DNA of 64,000 nucleotides, taken from NCBI RefSeq assembly GCF_010500955.1, contig NZ_QVMJ01000017.1:1-64000 (forward strand), given 5' to 3'. Both the position numbers and the translations under genes were made by a program. Of this stretch, positions 26,571 through 35,969 are shown piece after piece. Below the pieces are notes generated by a model, which saw nothing but the letters and a program-made list of their open reading frames with translations, was not told the origin of the DNA and ran no database searches. Within the stretch, counting starts at the first letter, position 1, and each line of letters begins with the position of its first letter. This DNA comes from Bacteroides sp. 519 (GTDB taxonomy: Bacteria; Bacteroidota; Bacteroidia; Bacteroidales; Bacteroidaceae).

Positions 26571-27779
26571 TTATCGTGGTTTTACATTCGGCAAGAATAT
26601 TGCAACAAATCCTAATAACGGCATATAGGCACAGAATTTATAAACAAACTCAATACCTTTGCTGTCGGCCACATTTCCTAATACCGCAGCAGCCACTCCG
26701 GCAATGCCAAAAGCCAATCCAAAGAAGAGACCGGAAATCAATCCTACCTTAGTTGGAAGCAATTCTTGTGCGTAAACAAGAATGGCAGAAAATGCAGAAG
26801 AAAGTATTAAACCGATAAGGATACTCAGGATACATGTCCAGAAAAGATTTGCATAAGGCATCAATAAGGAGAAAGGTGCTGTTCCCAGAATTGATATCCA
26901 GATAACATACTTCCGGCCGAACTTATCGCCGATAGGTCCGCCAAGTAAAGTTCCTACAGCCGATGCAAACAGAAAAGCAAACAACAAGAATTGCGATTGC
27001 TGCGTGGTTACATTGAACTTTTCTATAAGATAGAAAGTATAAAAGTTGCTCAAACTGGCTGTGTACACATATTTAGAGAATATAAGTACAAGCAGTATGC
27101 CCAACGAATAATAGATTTGGTTTTTAGTTAATCGCACCCGATGAATAACTTCCTTCTTTGGGGAAGATTGAGCAGACTTCACCATGTTGGTTTTATACCA
27201 CTTGGTTATAGGCCGTTTGGTTAGTAACGATATCACTGCAATGCCAGCAAAGATCAGCATATACTGTTGTCCGTAAGGGGCTATTATTAATGCTGCCAAC
27301 AAGGGGCCGATAGATCCTCCCAAGTTTCCACCTACCTGAAAGATAGATTGTCCAAGTCCGTGTTTACCGGTTGATGCATAATGAGTTAACCGGGATGCCT
27401 CGGGATGGATAATAGAAGATCCCAATCCGATAAAGCATACCGATACCACTACCATATATATACTTGTAGCATAAGCCATGATTACCAAACCCAACATAGT
27501 AGAAGTTGTACCTATACTAAGATACCAACGGTTAGGATGTTTATCGAACAGAATACCAAACAACGGCTGAAATACGGATGCACATAACTGATAAACAAAT
27601 GCAATGATCCCTATCTGCCCAAACGTAAGGTACAGATTATCTCTAATTACCGGATAACTTGCTGATACTACCGACTGGAACATATCATTGAACATATGTG
27701 CCAGACTGAGAGAGAATAGAATTCCTAATGTGGTGCTTTGTACAGTTGTTGAGCGCCCTCTAACTTGAGTCTGTTTCAT
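26571..27779 (-). CDS. MFS exporter, fosmidomycin-resistance (Fsr) type
   Basis: A 402-residue transporter with 12 TM helices. The pattern (LAHMFNDMFQSVVSASYPVIRDNLYLTFGQIG near the start, FQVGGNLGGSIGPLLAALI in TM5) matches the Fsr/FsmR family of drug exporters. The ATG at 27779 is preferred to an upstream in-frame start at 27830 that would lie in the flanking 7-bp repeat. A -7 box TACTTTTG (27784-27791) is five bases before the start. Substrate unknown. Confidence 0.82.
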   Translation of the reverse strand: MKQTQVRGRSTTVQSTTLGILFSLSLAHMFNDMFQSVVSASYPVIRDNLYLTFGQIGIIAFVYQLCASVFQPLFGILFDKHPNRWYLSIGTTSTMLGLVIMAYATSIYMVVVSVCFIGLGSSIIHPEASRLTHYASTGKHGLGQSIFQVGGNLGGSIGPLLAALIIAPYGQQYMLIFAGIAVISLLTKRPITKWYKTNMVKSAQSSPKKEVIHRVRLTKNQIYYSLGILLVLIFSKYVYTASLSNFYTFYLIEKFNVTTQQSQFLLFAFLFASAVGTLLGGPIGDKFGRKYVIWISILGTAPFSLLMPYANLFWTCILSILIGLILSSAFSAILVYAQELLPTKVGLISGLFFGLAFGIAGVAAAVLGNVADSKGIEFVYKFCAYMPLLGFVAIFLPNVKPR

Positions 27780-27799
27780 GCCGCAAAAGTAACAAAATA

Positions 27800-27853
27800 T
27801 TTTGAGTAATGAGTAGTGAGCCCCACTCAAAACTCACCACTCATTACTCAAAA
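27800..27853. repeat. 7-bp-unit hairpin (GAGTAAT/GAGTAGT)
   Basis: Left arm 27800-27820 (TTTTGAGTAATGAGTAGTGA plus G) and right arm 27833-27853 pair over 21 bases with one G-U-compatible difference. Loop CCCCACTCAAAA. The right arm contains the stop codon and last residues (Phe-Glu) of the GH88 gene. Same heptad sequence as the large element at 38.7 kb. Confidence 0.9.
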
Positions 27854-29040
27854 CCACTCAATTTAAGTAATGCTTCTATGTAATAGTAATCGGCATAAAT
27901 AATAGAAGCATCTATCTCCGAGCCATTGGGCCAATGACCGGTAGAGTGCAGAAGGAAAGCAGGTTTACTCTCACTCTGGTAAGCTGGAGAACTAAGGCTT
28001 TTCAGCATGCGAACGGCTGCGTTCCAGTATTCATCACCTTTTGTTCCATTAAAAAAGGCAGATGCCTCAAGTAATGCCGAAGCAACTACAGCGGCCGCCG
28101 AAGCATCTCGTGGTTCGTTAGGAATATTGGGAGCATTGAAATCCCAATAAGGAATATAATCTTCGGGTAAATCCTTAAGATACACATCTGTTATCTTTTG
28201 AAGGAAATCCAAGTACTTCGGATCTTTGGTTTCACGGTAACAAACCATATAGCCATAAATGGCCCAAGCCTGACCGCGAGCCCACATGGTATCATCGGCA
28301 AATCCCTGATGCGTAACTCCTTTTATCAAATCACCCGTAATTGTATCGTATACAGCTACATGATAGGAAGTATAATCAGGACGGAAATGATTCTCCATTG
28401 TTTTATCAGCATGAGCTACAGCAATATCATAAAGCTTTTTATCGCCCCCGTTCTTTGCAGCCCAGAAAAGCATTTCCAGGTTTATCATATTATCCATAAT
28501 GGTATTATGAGGCCAGTTACGTGGTTCAACCTCACGAGGCCACGAAAGAATAGTACCTACTGTAGGGTTAAATAATGTAGCAAGTGTATCGGCAGTTGCA
28601 AGAATAACTTGTTTGTATTCGGGATTCCCAGTCAGCCGGTATCCATTGCCATAGCTGCAAAACACCAGGAAACCGAGATCGTGATCAAAAGCAGGTATGC
28701 GCGAAAGGAAACCTAGTGATTGGGTAAACTTTTCTGCTTCCTGTTTTATTCGGGGGTCTTTAGTATATTCATAATCATACCATAATATACCGGGCCAGAA
28801 ACCTGCCGTCCACTCTTCTTTTGCTGCTTTACGAAGATGCCAGGTTGTTAAACTGTCCATAATGTTGCGGGGCATCATGGTGTAATCAATCCCCGAATCT
28901 CCCTTCAACTCATTTAATGTGCGGTTTACCTGTTTGGCGCAATAATTGAGTGCTTTATCCACATCCATTGTTTCACGAACCGGCTTATTGGTGCAGGCAA
29001 ATAATCCTAAAAGGGTAAATCCTAAAATAATCTTCTTCAT
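27844..29040 (-). CDS. GH88 unsaturated glucuronyl hydrolase, lipoprotein
   Basis: A 398-residue (alpha/alpha)6-barrel enzyme of glycoside hydrolase family 88, which releases unsaturated uronic acids left by polysaccharide lyases. Lipobox LFAC (C16). Family motifs: TAGFWPGILWYDYE (79-91), DHDLGF (119-124) and MDNMINLEMLFW with the catalytic Asp region. Downstream partner of the GH43 gene (14-base gap), so both probably act on an acidic, arabinose/xylose-containing polysaccharide. Substrate is by inference. Confidence 0.88.
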   Translation of the reverse strand: MKKIILGFTLLGLFACTNKPVRETMDVDKALNYCAKQVNRTLNELKGDSGIDYTMMPRNIMDSLTTWHLRKAAKEEWTAGFWPGILWYDYEYTKDPRIKQEAEKFTQSLGFLSRIPAFDHDLGFLVFCSYGNGYRLTGNPEYKQVILATADTLATLFNPTVGTILSWPREVEPRNWPHNTIMDNMINLEMLFWAAKNGGDKKLYDIAVAHADKTMENHFRPDYTSYHVAVYDTITGDLIKGVTHQGFADDTMWARGQAWAIYGYMVCYRETKDPKYLDFLQKITDVYLKDLPEDYIPYWDFNAPNIPNEPRDASAAAVVASALLEASAFFNGTKGDEYWNAAVRMLKSLSSPAYQSESKPAFLLHSTGHWPNGSEIDASIIYADYYYIEALLKLSGFE

Positions 29041-29054
29041 ATATCTTTAATTTA

Positions 29055-30668
29055 TTATTTCGTTATACGAAACCAGTCGGCATCCAACCATCCGCGGTTA
29101 TTTGTGCCATGCGGATTTACACTGAACAAACCAACTTTTGCACCAATCCATTTTCCCTGACGGGATTTGAATACTTCACCAACATTGGTATATTTCTTTC
29201 CATCACTGCTATATGCAAACTGGCACATTCCTCCCCCGGTTACTTTAACACGCATGTAGATGTCGCAAACATAATTGGGAAACGATCCGGCTTCGTACTC
29301 TCTGTTTATAGGAAGTTCGGCAATATCTTTTATCTGCTCCGGGGTTTGTTGTTCAGCATCTTTGCACACAGCCTGTTGAAGAATAAACCGATCACCTTTT
29401 TTTGTTACTGATAAATATGTATAATCCCATCCCATAACTATTAATCCGGCTTTTGAACCGTCTTCTTTTACCGAAAAGCTTAGTTTGGTTGTTGCAGTAA
29501 ACGTCTCGGCAGGGAATTTTTGCATAAACAGGTTAGGAACTTCCCAGAAGTTCACAAAGTCTTTAGAAAGTGTATAGCCATAAATACGCATGAAACCCAG
29601 ATCGGAAGGAAAACCAAACAAATCCTGATAGTTAGCATGCCATTGCCACTGAAGCCCGATTGTGCGGCTATCAAACTCATCACTTTCGATGGGTGTTTCT
29701 TTCGGATAGGTTTTACCTACATTAGGCATACGATACTTGCTAACAGGTTCGCCACAACCATCACCATCCTTATCTTCGCCAATTACAGGCCAGTTATTTT
29801 CCCACTTCATCGGATTAAGGTGAATGATACGTCCGTAAGCGCCTTTATCCTGGAAATTGATAAACCAGGATTCTCCGGTATTGGTTTCTATCCAACCGCC
29901 CTGATGAGGACCATTAATGTTTGTATTTCCCTGTACCATTACAATCTTCGATTCATATGGGCCATAGATGCTCTGTGAACGCATAGCTAATTGCCATCCG
30001 GTAGCTACGCCACCAGCAGGGGCAAAAATATAGTAATAACCGTTGCGTTTGTACAGTTTGGGGCCTTCTACTGTGTGGTTTATGCCATCGTTGCCATCGA
30101 ATACCATAACTGGGGTAGATATAACTTTGGTTCCTTCAGCATTCATTTCGCTGACTACAATAATACTGTTTATGCCTGCCCGACTACCTGCCCAGGCATA
30201 GGCCAGATAAACTTTGCCATCATCGTCCCACAAGGGAGTAGGGTCAATCATGCCTTTACCGGCTTTAACGAGTACTGGTTTTTCCCACTCTGTTGCCGGA
30301 TCTTTGGTTTTCACCATATAGATACCATAATCCGGATCGCCCCAATAAATATAAAACTCTCCTTTATGATACCGGATACAGGGTGCCCAAACCCCACGCC
30401 CATGTTGTGGTTTATTAAAGAATTCAACAGGTTCCAGCGGATTTTTTAATGCGTGATTTATGATTTCCCAGTTCACCAGGTCTTTTGAATGAAGTATGGG
30501 TAAACCGGGAATACAGTTAAAACTGGATGCTGTAAGGTAGAAATCATCTCCTACTGCACATACATCGGGGTCGGAATAATCGGCATGAATAATAGGATTG
30601 GTGTAATACTGCTGCGCAAACGAACAGAGGTTTACCAATAAAAGTATGGGGATAATTATATTTTTCAT
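29055..30668 (-). CDS. GH43 beta-xylosidase / arabinofuranosidase
   Basis: A 537-residue exported GH43. Signal peptide ends at CSFAQ. The five-bladed propeller has the base Asp in ADYSDPDV (D33), MIDPTPLWDDDG and the acid Glu in TVEGPKLYK; a C-terminal beta-sandwich (about 330-537, SFSVKEDGSKAGLIVMGWDY) resembles the beta-xylosidase C-terminal concanavalin-like domain. The ATG at 30668 gives the signal peptide; a start at 30701 adds an uncharged tail. Probably heads a GH43-GH88 operon. Confidence 0.88.
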   Translation of the reverse strand: MKNIIIPILLLVNLCSFAQQYYTNPIIHADYSDPDVCAVGDDFYLTASSFNCIPGLPILHSKDLVNWEIINHALKNPLEPVEFFNKPQHGRGVWAPCIRYHKGEFYIYWGDPDYGIYMVKTKDPATEWEKPVLVKAGKGMIDPTPLWDDDGKVYLAYAWAGSRAGINSIIVVSEMNAEGTKVISTPVMVFDGNDGINHTVEGPKLYKRNGYYYIFAPAGGVATGWQLAMRSQSIYGPYESKIVMVQGNTNINGPHQGGWIETNTGESWFINFQDKGAYGRIIHLNPMKWENNWPVIGEDKDGDGCGEPVSKYRMPNVGKTYPKETPIESDEFDSRTIGLQWQWHANYQDLFGFPSDLGFMRIYGYTLSKDFVNFWEVPNLFMQKFPAETFTATTKLSFSVKEDGSKAGLIVMGWDYTYLSVTKKGDRFILQQAVCKDAEQQTPEQIKDIAELPINREYEAGSFPNYVCDIYMRVKVTGGGMCQFAYSSDGKKYTNVGEVFKSRQGKWIGAKVGLFSVNPHGTNNRGWLDADWFRITK

Positions 30669-30670
30669 GA

Positions 30671-30694
30671 TGCCAAAATTAACTGGTTTTGGCA
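30671..30694 (-). promoter_or_regulatory. promoter-overlapping palindrome before GH43
   Basis: TGCCAAAA-TTAACTGG-TTTTGGCA is a perfect inverted repeat with 8-base arms. On the minus strand TAATTTTG (30674-30681) fits the -7 box and lies inside it, six bases from the ATG. It could be an operator or a structured 5' end. Confidence 0.5.
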
Positions 30695-30792
30695 TTATCA
30701 AGTAGGCTTTTTTGTTGCAGAAGCTAGGTCGTTTTGTAACTGAAGTGAATAAAAAGGGGCAAAGAAAGGATGGTAGCTTAAAAAAAAGACAT

Positions 30793-30857
30793 AAAAAAAG
30801 GGATCACGCCTGATCCCAACCTTTGTTAACCTTAAATCTAATACTATGAAAAACACA
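30793..30857 (-). ncRNA. small RNA, copy B
   Basis: Minus-strand transcript of about 63 nt, paralogous to the sRNA at 24.4 kb. Terminator hairpin GGGATC-AGGCGT-GATCCC (30800-30817) followed by seven U. The body reads TGTTTTTCATAGTATTAG, then an A/U-rich stretch with GGTTAAC. The stem bases differ from copy A while pairing is kept (compensatory), which supports a real RNA. It lies between the GH43 operon and the GH31 gene. Confidence 0.78.
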
Positions 30858-30860
30858 GTA

Positions 30861-30891
30861 CAAAGATACAGACATTATTTAAATCAGCAAA
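30861..30891 (-). promoter_or_regulatory. promoter of sRNA copy B
   Basis: On the minus strand TTTG (30888-30891), 19 bases, TATCTTTG (30861-30868). The boxes and spacing are the same as in copy A although the spacer sequence differs. Confidence 0.85.
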
Positions 30892-31012
30892 TTATGCAAA
30901 TAAAAAAAGGTGTTTAATAACATGATTTAAACATTGGCCAAATAAATGTTAATAACCGAAGCCTTTTATCTTGTTTTTATCCGCAACATTCTGTTTCTAA
31001 ACAATTCTTCTC

Positions 31013-31020
31013 TACTTTTG
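31013..31020 (+). promoter_or_regulatory. -7 box of the GH31 gene
   Basis: TACTTTTG fits the -7 consensus; the expected leader is about 50 bases. A TTTG -33 box at proper spacing is not evident. Confidence 0.5.
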
Positions 31021-31076
31021 TACTATCAATGCAGAAACATATCTGTATTGAACATATTCTAACTTAATAGTACATC

Positions 31077-34000
31077 ATGAAAAAAACGGCTTTTAAATTA
31101 AAGGCAGCACTTTTTATGCTAGCCTGTTTCATGGCGGCCTCCTACTCTATGGCCCAGCAAAACCAAAAGATTATCAGCGCACAGCAAATCAATCCAACAA
31201 CGGTTGAAGTATTACTCCCCGGAAATCAACGTATGACTTTCGACTTTTACGGAGAGAATATCTTCAGATTGTTCCAGGATAACTCGGGAGGTATTCTCAG
31301 AGATCCTGAAGCAAAACCCGAAGCGCAGATTCTGATTGATAATCCTAGAAAACCGATTACCGGATTAAATGTAACAGAAAAAGGTAACTCTATTACCATC
31401 TCGACTGCAAAAATCAGCATCGAACTAAACAAAAACAACTCGCAGATGAAGGTTACTAACCTCATTACCAACACAGTGGTACTAGAGGAGGTTGAACCAA
31501 TCCTTTTTGAAAAGAATAAAGTTACTGTTACCCTCAAAGAAAATACAGACGAATATTTTTATGGTGGTGGGGTGCAGAACGGACGCTTTTCGCACAAAGG
31601 GAAAGCCATTGCTATTGAAAACCAAAACAGTTGGACCGATGGTGGGGTGGCCTCTCCTACCCCTTATTACTGGTCGGACAAAGGGTATGCTGTAATGTGG
31701 TACACATTTAAAAAAGGAAAATACGATTTCGGAGCTACCGAAAGCGGAAAAGTAAAGTTGTATCACGAAACCAATTACCTGGATATATTCTATATGGTAA
31801 GCGATGGTGCTGTAGCACTGCTGAACGATTTTTACCAACTTACCGGAAACCCTGTATTGTTGCCCAAATTTGGTTTTTATCAAGGACACCTCAATGCCTA
31901 CAACCGCGATTATTGGGCAGAAGATGAAAACGGTATTCTTTTTGAAGACGGTAAACGTTACAAGGAAAGCCAAAAAGACAATGGTGGTGTTAAAGAATCA
32001 CTGAACGGTGAAAAGAACAACTACCAGTTTTCGGCTCGTGCAGTAATAGACCGCTATAAAAACCATGATATGCCTTTTGGATGGATTCTTCCAAACGATG
32101 GGTATGGTGCCGGTTATGGACAGGAAGAAACATTGGATGGTAATATACAAAACCTGAAAAGCCTGGCTGATTATGCCGAAAAGAATGGTGTAAAGATTGG
32201 ACTCTGGACTCAATCGGATTTGCATCCCAAGCCGGAAGTTAGTGCACTTCTACAAAGAGACATCGTAAAAGAGGTGAGAGACGCGCGCGTACGGGTATTA
32301 AAAACCGATGTGGCCTGGGTAGGCGCCGGATACTCGTTCGGGCTGAATGGTGTTGCCGATGTTGCACACATTATGCCGTATTACGGAAACAACAGCCGCC
32401 CGTTTATTATATCGCTTGATGGATGGGCAGGTACACAACGCTATGCCGGAATATGGTCGGGCGACCAAACAGGTGGTGTTTGGGAGTATATCCGCTTCCA
32501 TATTCCTACTTACATTGGTTCCGGACTATCGGGTCAGCCAAATATCTGTTCGGATATGGATGGTATTTTCGGTGGTAAAAAGCCTGTTATCAACACACGC
32601 GACTTTCAATGGAAAACATTTACACCCATGCAACTGAATATGGATGGTTGGGGCGCTAACGAAAAATACCCACATGCATTGGGAGAGCCGGCTACCTCAA
32701 TTAACCGTTGGTACCTGAAACTGAAATCGGAAATAATGCCTTATGCTTACAGCATTGCTAAAGAATCGGTAGATGGAATGCCTATGATCAGGGCCATGTT
32801 CCTTGAATATCCTAACGATTATACCAAAGGTAAAGCAACCCAGTACCAATTTCTTTATGGCCCCTCTTTCCTGGTGGCTCCAATCTATCAGGAAACAAAA
32901 GCCGATGATAATGGAAACGACATCCGCAATGGTATTTATCTGCCGCAAGGCACATGGATTGATTATTTCACAGGCGAAAAGTATGAAGGCAATTGTATTC
33001 TAAACAGCTTTGATGCCCCCTTGTGGAAACTTCCTGTTTTTGTGAAAAACGGTGCAATCATTCCAATGACTAATCCTAATAACAATGTAGAAGAGATTAA
33101 TAAAGCACACCGCATATACGAAGTATATCCGTACGCACACAGTTCTTTCACCGAGTACGATGATGATGGCGAAACTGAAGAATACCGTATGGGCAAGGGA
33201 GCTACAACACTTATCGAAACCGATGTAGATGGTAAAAACAATGTTACTTTAACCATACACCCGGCACAGGGAGATTTTAATGGATTCGTTAAAAATAAAT
33301 CGACCGAGTTCCGCGTTAATGTAACTGCCAAACCTAAAAAGGTTTCGGCCAAAACAGGTAACAGCAAAGTGAAACTTACGGAAGTTACTTCGATGGAAGA
33401 TTTTCTTCGTGGAGAAGATGTGTATTTCTATCATGCTGCTCCCAACCTGAATACGTACGCAACACCGGGAAGCGAGTTTGCCAAAGAGGTAATTACAAAG
33501 AACCCACAATTGCTTGTAAAACTGGCTACAGCAGATATAACTGCGGTTCAAACAACTGTATTAATTGAAGGTTTTGAGTTTGCACCTGCAAATACACATA
33601 AAAACAAAACCGGAGCACTTACTGCCCCAACAGCACAGGTTACAGAAGATAACACCGAAGCATATATCCTGAAACCCACATGGAATACGGTAGATAATGC
33701 CGATTTTTACGAAATTGAATTTAACGGTATATTGTATACCACTATTAAAGATACGGAATTGTTATTCGACGGACTGTTGGCCGAAACTGACTACGCTTTC
33801 CGTATTCGTTCGGTAAACAAAGACGGGGTTTCTAACTGGTACGATTTTAATGCTACCACCAAATCGAATCCGCTTGAGTTTGCTATAACCGGCATAACCG
33901 GCGAAACAAGTGTTCCTAACCAAGGAGGTTCGGGCATACACAAGTTATTCGATTTCGACGAAAACTCCATGTGGCATACTCGTTATGGCAACCCAAATGC

Positions 34001-34895
34001 TACACCGTTCGATGTGATTATTGATTTGCACACCATCAATCAACTTGATAAGATGCATTATCTTCCTCGCGAAGGTGCACGCAACGGCACTATTCTGAAA
34101 GGTACGGTTTATTACAGCAACGACAAAGAAAACTGGACCGAAGTAACCCCGTTTGAATGGGAAAGAAAAGATGACGTGAAAATAATTGAGTTTACCAACA
34201 AACCCACTGCACGTTATATAAAACTAACCGTTACCGAAGCTGTTGGCGGATTTGGTTCGGGAAAAGAATTGTATGTATTCAAAGTGCCGGGTACCGAAAG
34301 TTATATTCCGGGCGACATTAACAATGATGGCGTTATTGATGGAAACGACCTTACATCGTACACCAACTATACCGGACTAAGAAGAGGGGACGCTGATTTT
34401 GAAGGTTATATCAGCAATGGCGACATCAACAAAAACGATTTGATTGATGCGTACGATATCTCGCTGGTTGCAACACGGTTGGAAGGTGGAATAGAGAGTG
34501 ATAAAGCCGGAAAAGTTTCGGGTAAGCTTGAAATCAGTACAGCCAAACAATGGTACAACAAGGATGAGATTATTGAAGTAAAAGTAAAAGGTATTGATCT
34601 TAATGCTGTTAATGCCCTGAGCTTTGCATTGCCCTACAATGCGCAAGAGTACGAGTTTGTTGGTATTCAAACATTGAACATGCAACAAATGGAAAACCTT
34701 ACCAACGATAGGTTACATACCAATGGGGTAAAAGCTTTGTATCCTACTTTTGTTAATCTGGGCGACAAAGAAACCTTAAATGGTACTAGCGATTTGTTTG
34801 TTTTGAAGTTTAAAGCAAAACAAAGAATCAAATTTAATCTGAATAGTATAGATGGTATTCTGGTGGATAAGGAACTGAATAGTATCCATCCATAA
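31077..34895 (+). CDS. GH31 glycosidase with FN3, CBM32-like, dockerin and cohesin-like modules
   Basis: A 1272-residue exported enzyme. Signal peptide ends near YSMAQQ. Modules: N-terminal mutarotase-like beta domain (about 30-270); GH31 barrel with nucleophile D411 (KTDVAWVG) and acid/base D463 (WSGDQTG); C-terminal beta domains (about 600-770); fibronectin III (about 850-930); F5/8C (CBM32-like, about 935-1075); a type I dockerin with two calcium loops (DINNDGVIDGNDL and DINKNDLIDAYDI, about 1078-1142); and a cohesin-like beta domain (about 1145-1272). Family members cleave alpha-glucose, alpha-xylose or alpha-galactose; the substrate here is open. Dockerin plus cohesin-like tail on one chain is unusual. 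Confidence 0.87.
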   Translation: MKKTAFKLKAALFMLACFMAASYSMAQQNQKIISAQQINPTTVEVLLPGNQRMTFDFYGENIFRLFQDNSGGILRDPEAKPEAQILIDNPRKPITGLNVTEKGNSITISTAKISIELNKNNSQMKVTNLITNTVVLEEVEPILFEKNKVTVTLKENTDEYFYGGGVQNGRFSHKGKAIAIENQNSWTDGGVASPTPYYWSDKGYAVMWYTFKKGKYDFGATESGKVKLYHETNYLDIFYMVSDGAVALLNDFYQLTGNPVLLPKFGFYQGHLNAYNRDYWAEDENGILFEDGKRYKESQKDNGGVKESLNGEKNNYQFSARAVIDRYKNHDMPFGWILPNDGYGAGYGQEETLDGNIQNLKSLADYAEKNGVKIGLWTQSDLHPKPEVSALLQRDIVKEVRDARVRVLKTDVAWVGAGYSFGLNGVADVAHIMPYYGNNSRPFIISLDGWAGTQRYAGIWSGDQTGGVWEYIRFHIPTYIGSGLSGQPNICSDMDGIFGGKKPVINTRDFQWKTFTPMQLNMDGWGANEKYPHALGEPATSINRWYLKLKSEIMPYAYSIAKESVDGMPMIRAMFLEYPNDYTKGKATQYQFLYGPSFLVAPIYQETKADDNGNDIRNGIYLPQGTWIDYFTGEKYEGNCILNSFDAPLWKLPVFVKNGAIIPMTNPNNNVEEINKAHRIYEVYPYAHSSFTEYDDDGETEEYRMGKGATTLIETDVDGKNNVTLTIHPAQGDFNGFVKNKSTEFRVNVTAKPKKVSAKTGNSKVKLTEVTSMEDFLRGEDVYFYHAAPNLNTYATPGSEFAKEVITKNPQLLVKLATADITAVQTTVLIEGFEFAPANTHKNKTGALTAPTAQVTEDNTEAYILKPTWNTVDNADFYEIEFNGILYTTIKDTELLFDGLLAETDYAFRIRSVNKDGVSNWYDFNATTKSNPLEFAITGITGETSVPNQGGSGIHKLFDFDENSMWHTRYGNPNATPFDVIIDLHTINQLDKMHYLPREGARNGTILKGTVYYSNDKENWTEVTPFEWERKDDVKIIEFTNKPTARYIKLTVTEAVGGFGSGKELYVFKVPGTESYIPGDINNDGVIDGNDLTSYTNYTGLRRGDADFEGYISNGDINKNDLIDAYDISLVATRLEGGIESDKAGKVSGKLEISTAKQWYNKDEIIEVKVKGIDLNAVNALSFALPYNAQEYEFVGIQTLNMQQMENLTNDRLHTNGVKALYPTFVNLGDKETLNGTSDLFVLKFKAKQRIKFNLNSIDGILVDKELNSIHP

Positions 34896-34898
34896 GAA

Positions 34899-35052
34899 AC
34901 TCACTTTTGTATCTTCGGTGTGGTACTTTTGTATCTTACCGAAGATACTTTTGTATCTTGCCTAAGATACTTTTGTGCCTTGCCTAAGATACTTTTGTAC
35001 CACCAGCGTGATACTTTTTTCTCAAGGGTAAAAAAACTGTGGTACTGTAAGA
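34899..35052. repeat. six-unit 22-bp array, copy 1
   Basis: ACTTTTGT (last copy ACTTTTTT) starts at 34903, 34925, 34947, 34969, 34991 and 35013, an exact 22-base step. Most units continue with ATCTTGCCTAAGAT or a close variant. The end is GCGTGATACTTTTTTCTCA, then GGTAAAAAA and GGTACTGTAAG. A second array with six units, the same step and the same ending is at 56488-56640. Both lie between convergent genes. Confidence 0.95.
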
Positions 35053-35079
35053 GATTGATATTCAATTAGGTTTTATTCT

Positions 35080-35835
35080 TCAAGTTAAATACTTCAGCGC
35101 TTCCATTACTTGTGCCCTTCGTTGCCGGGATATACTTATTATTGCTCCATCGTTCATCCGGATATACCCTCCTTCGGTTTTAACAAAGCTTTTAACCTCT
35201 TCCATATTTATAAGATGCGATTGATGTATCCGAAGAAAATTATAAGGTGTAAGTAACTCATCAAACTCTTTCAAGGTTTTGGATACAATGAGTTTTTCGC
35301 CATTCTTTAAATAAAATGTAGTATAATTGCTATCCGATTCGCAACGGATTATATTATTGATTTCCACAAACTCAATTCTATCAACAACTGCTAAAGCTAT
35401 TTTCTTTTTCCGGTCGGGACGGATGTTATTTTGTAGCAGATTCTGCATACGCAGGTTTTGTTGCTTGCCAATAATAATATTTATTGCCTTGTTAACTGCG
35501 CTCACCAATTCTTGCGGATCAATTGGTTTTAATAAATAGTCGAGAGCACTAAAACGGATTGCTTTTATTGCATACTGATCGTAAGCAGTGATAAAAATAA
35601 CCTCGGGCGATGCATTACCCAGACTTTCAAGCAAATTGAATCCCGTTTTATCTCCTAAACAAATATCTAATAAAATGATATCCGGTGATTGTTGCCCAAT
35701 TACTTCCTGCGCTTCCTGCACCGAAGCACAATCAGGCAATAAAATGAGGTGCGGAAAGAACTTTTCCATCATCCGCCGCACATTTTCACGATTACCAAAC
35801 TCATCGTCAACAATCAACACTGATATTTTTTCCAT
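35080..35835 (-). CDS. LytTR response regulator
   Basis: A 251-residue regulator with receiver domain (acidic pair D10/D11, phospho-acceptor D57 in LLDICLGDK, K in YLLKPID) and a LytTR DNA-binding domain (about 150-250, FLRIHQSHLINMEEV). Its kinase gene lies upstream on the same strand, separated by the 39-bp-arm palindrome rather than overlapping, so that element sits inside the operon and could set the ratio of the two proteins. Confidence 0.9.
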   Translation of the reverse strand: MEKISVLIVDDEFGNRENVRRMMEKFFPHLILLPDCASVQEAQEVIGQQSPDIILLDICLGDKTGFNLLESLGNASPEVIFITAYDQYAIKAIRFSALDYLLKPIDPQELVSAVNKAINIIIGKQQNLRMQNLLQNNIRPDRKKKIALAVVDRIEFVEINNIIRCESDSNYTTFYLKNGEKLIVSKTLKEFDELLTPYNFLRIHQSHLINMEEVKSFVKTEGGYIRMNDGAIISISRQRRAQVMEALKYLT

Positions 35836-35860
35836 AATTCTTCTTATTATGTTTTGAGTG

Positions 35861-35956
35861 TTTCACCACAGAGTTCACAGAGTTACACAGAGTTTTAAAC
35901 TTCCATGCGGCATCGTATTTAAAACTCTGTGTAACTCTGTGAACTCTGTGGTGAAA
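35861..35956. repeat. perfect 39-bp-arm palindrome, copy 2
   Basis: Left arm 35861-35899 and right arm 35918-35956 are perfect reverse complements. Loop CTTCCATGCGGCATCGTA. The arms are identical to those of the copy at 26.5 kb, and the loop is its reverse complement with CGT added. It lies between a sensor-kinase gene and its response regulator. Confidence 0.95.
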
Positions 35957-35969
35957 TTGTACATTTGAA

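Noticed and set aside
34899..35030. Tandem promoter array (TACTTTTG in several units resembles the -7 box)
   Set aside because: Only four of six units keep TA at the right place, only two in the copy at 56.5 kb, and the distance from one TTTG to the next TA is 14 bases instead of 19.
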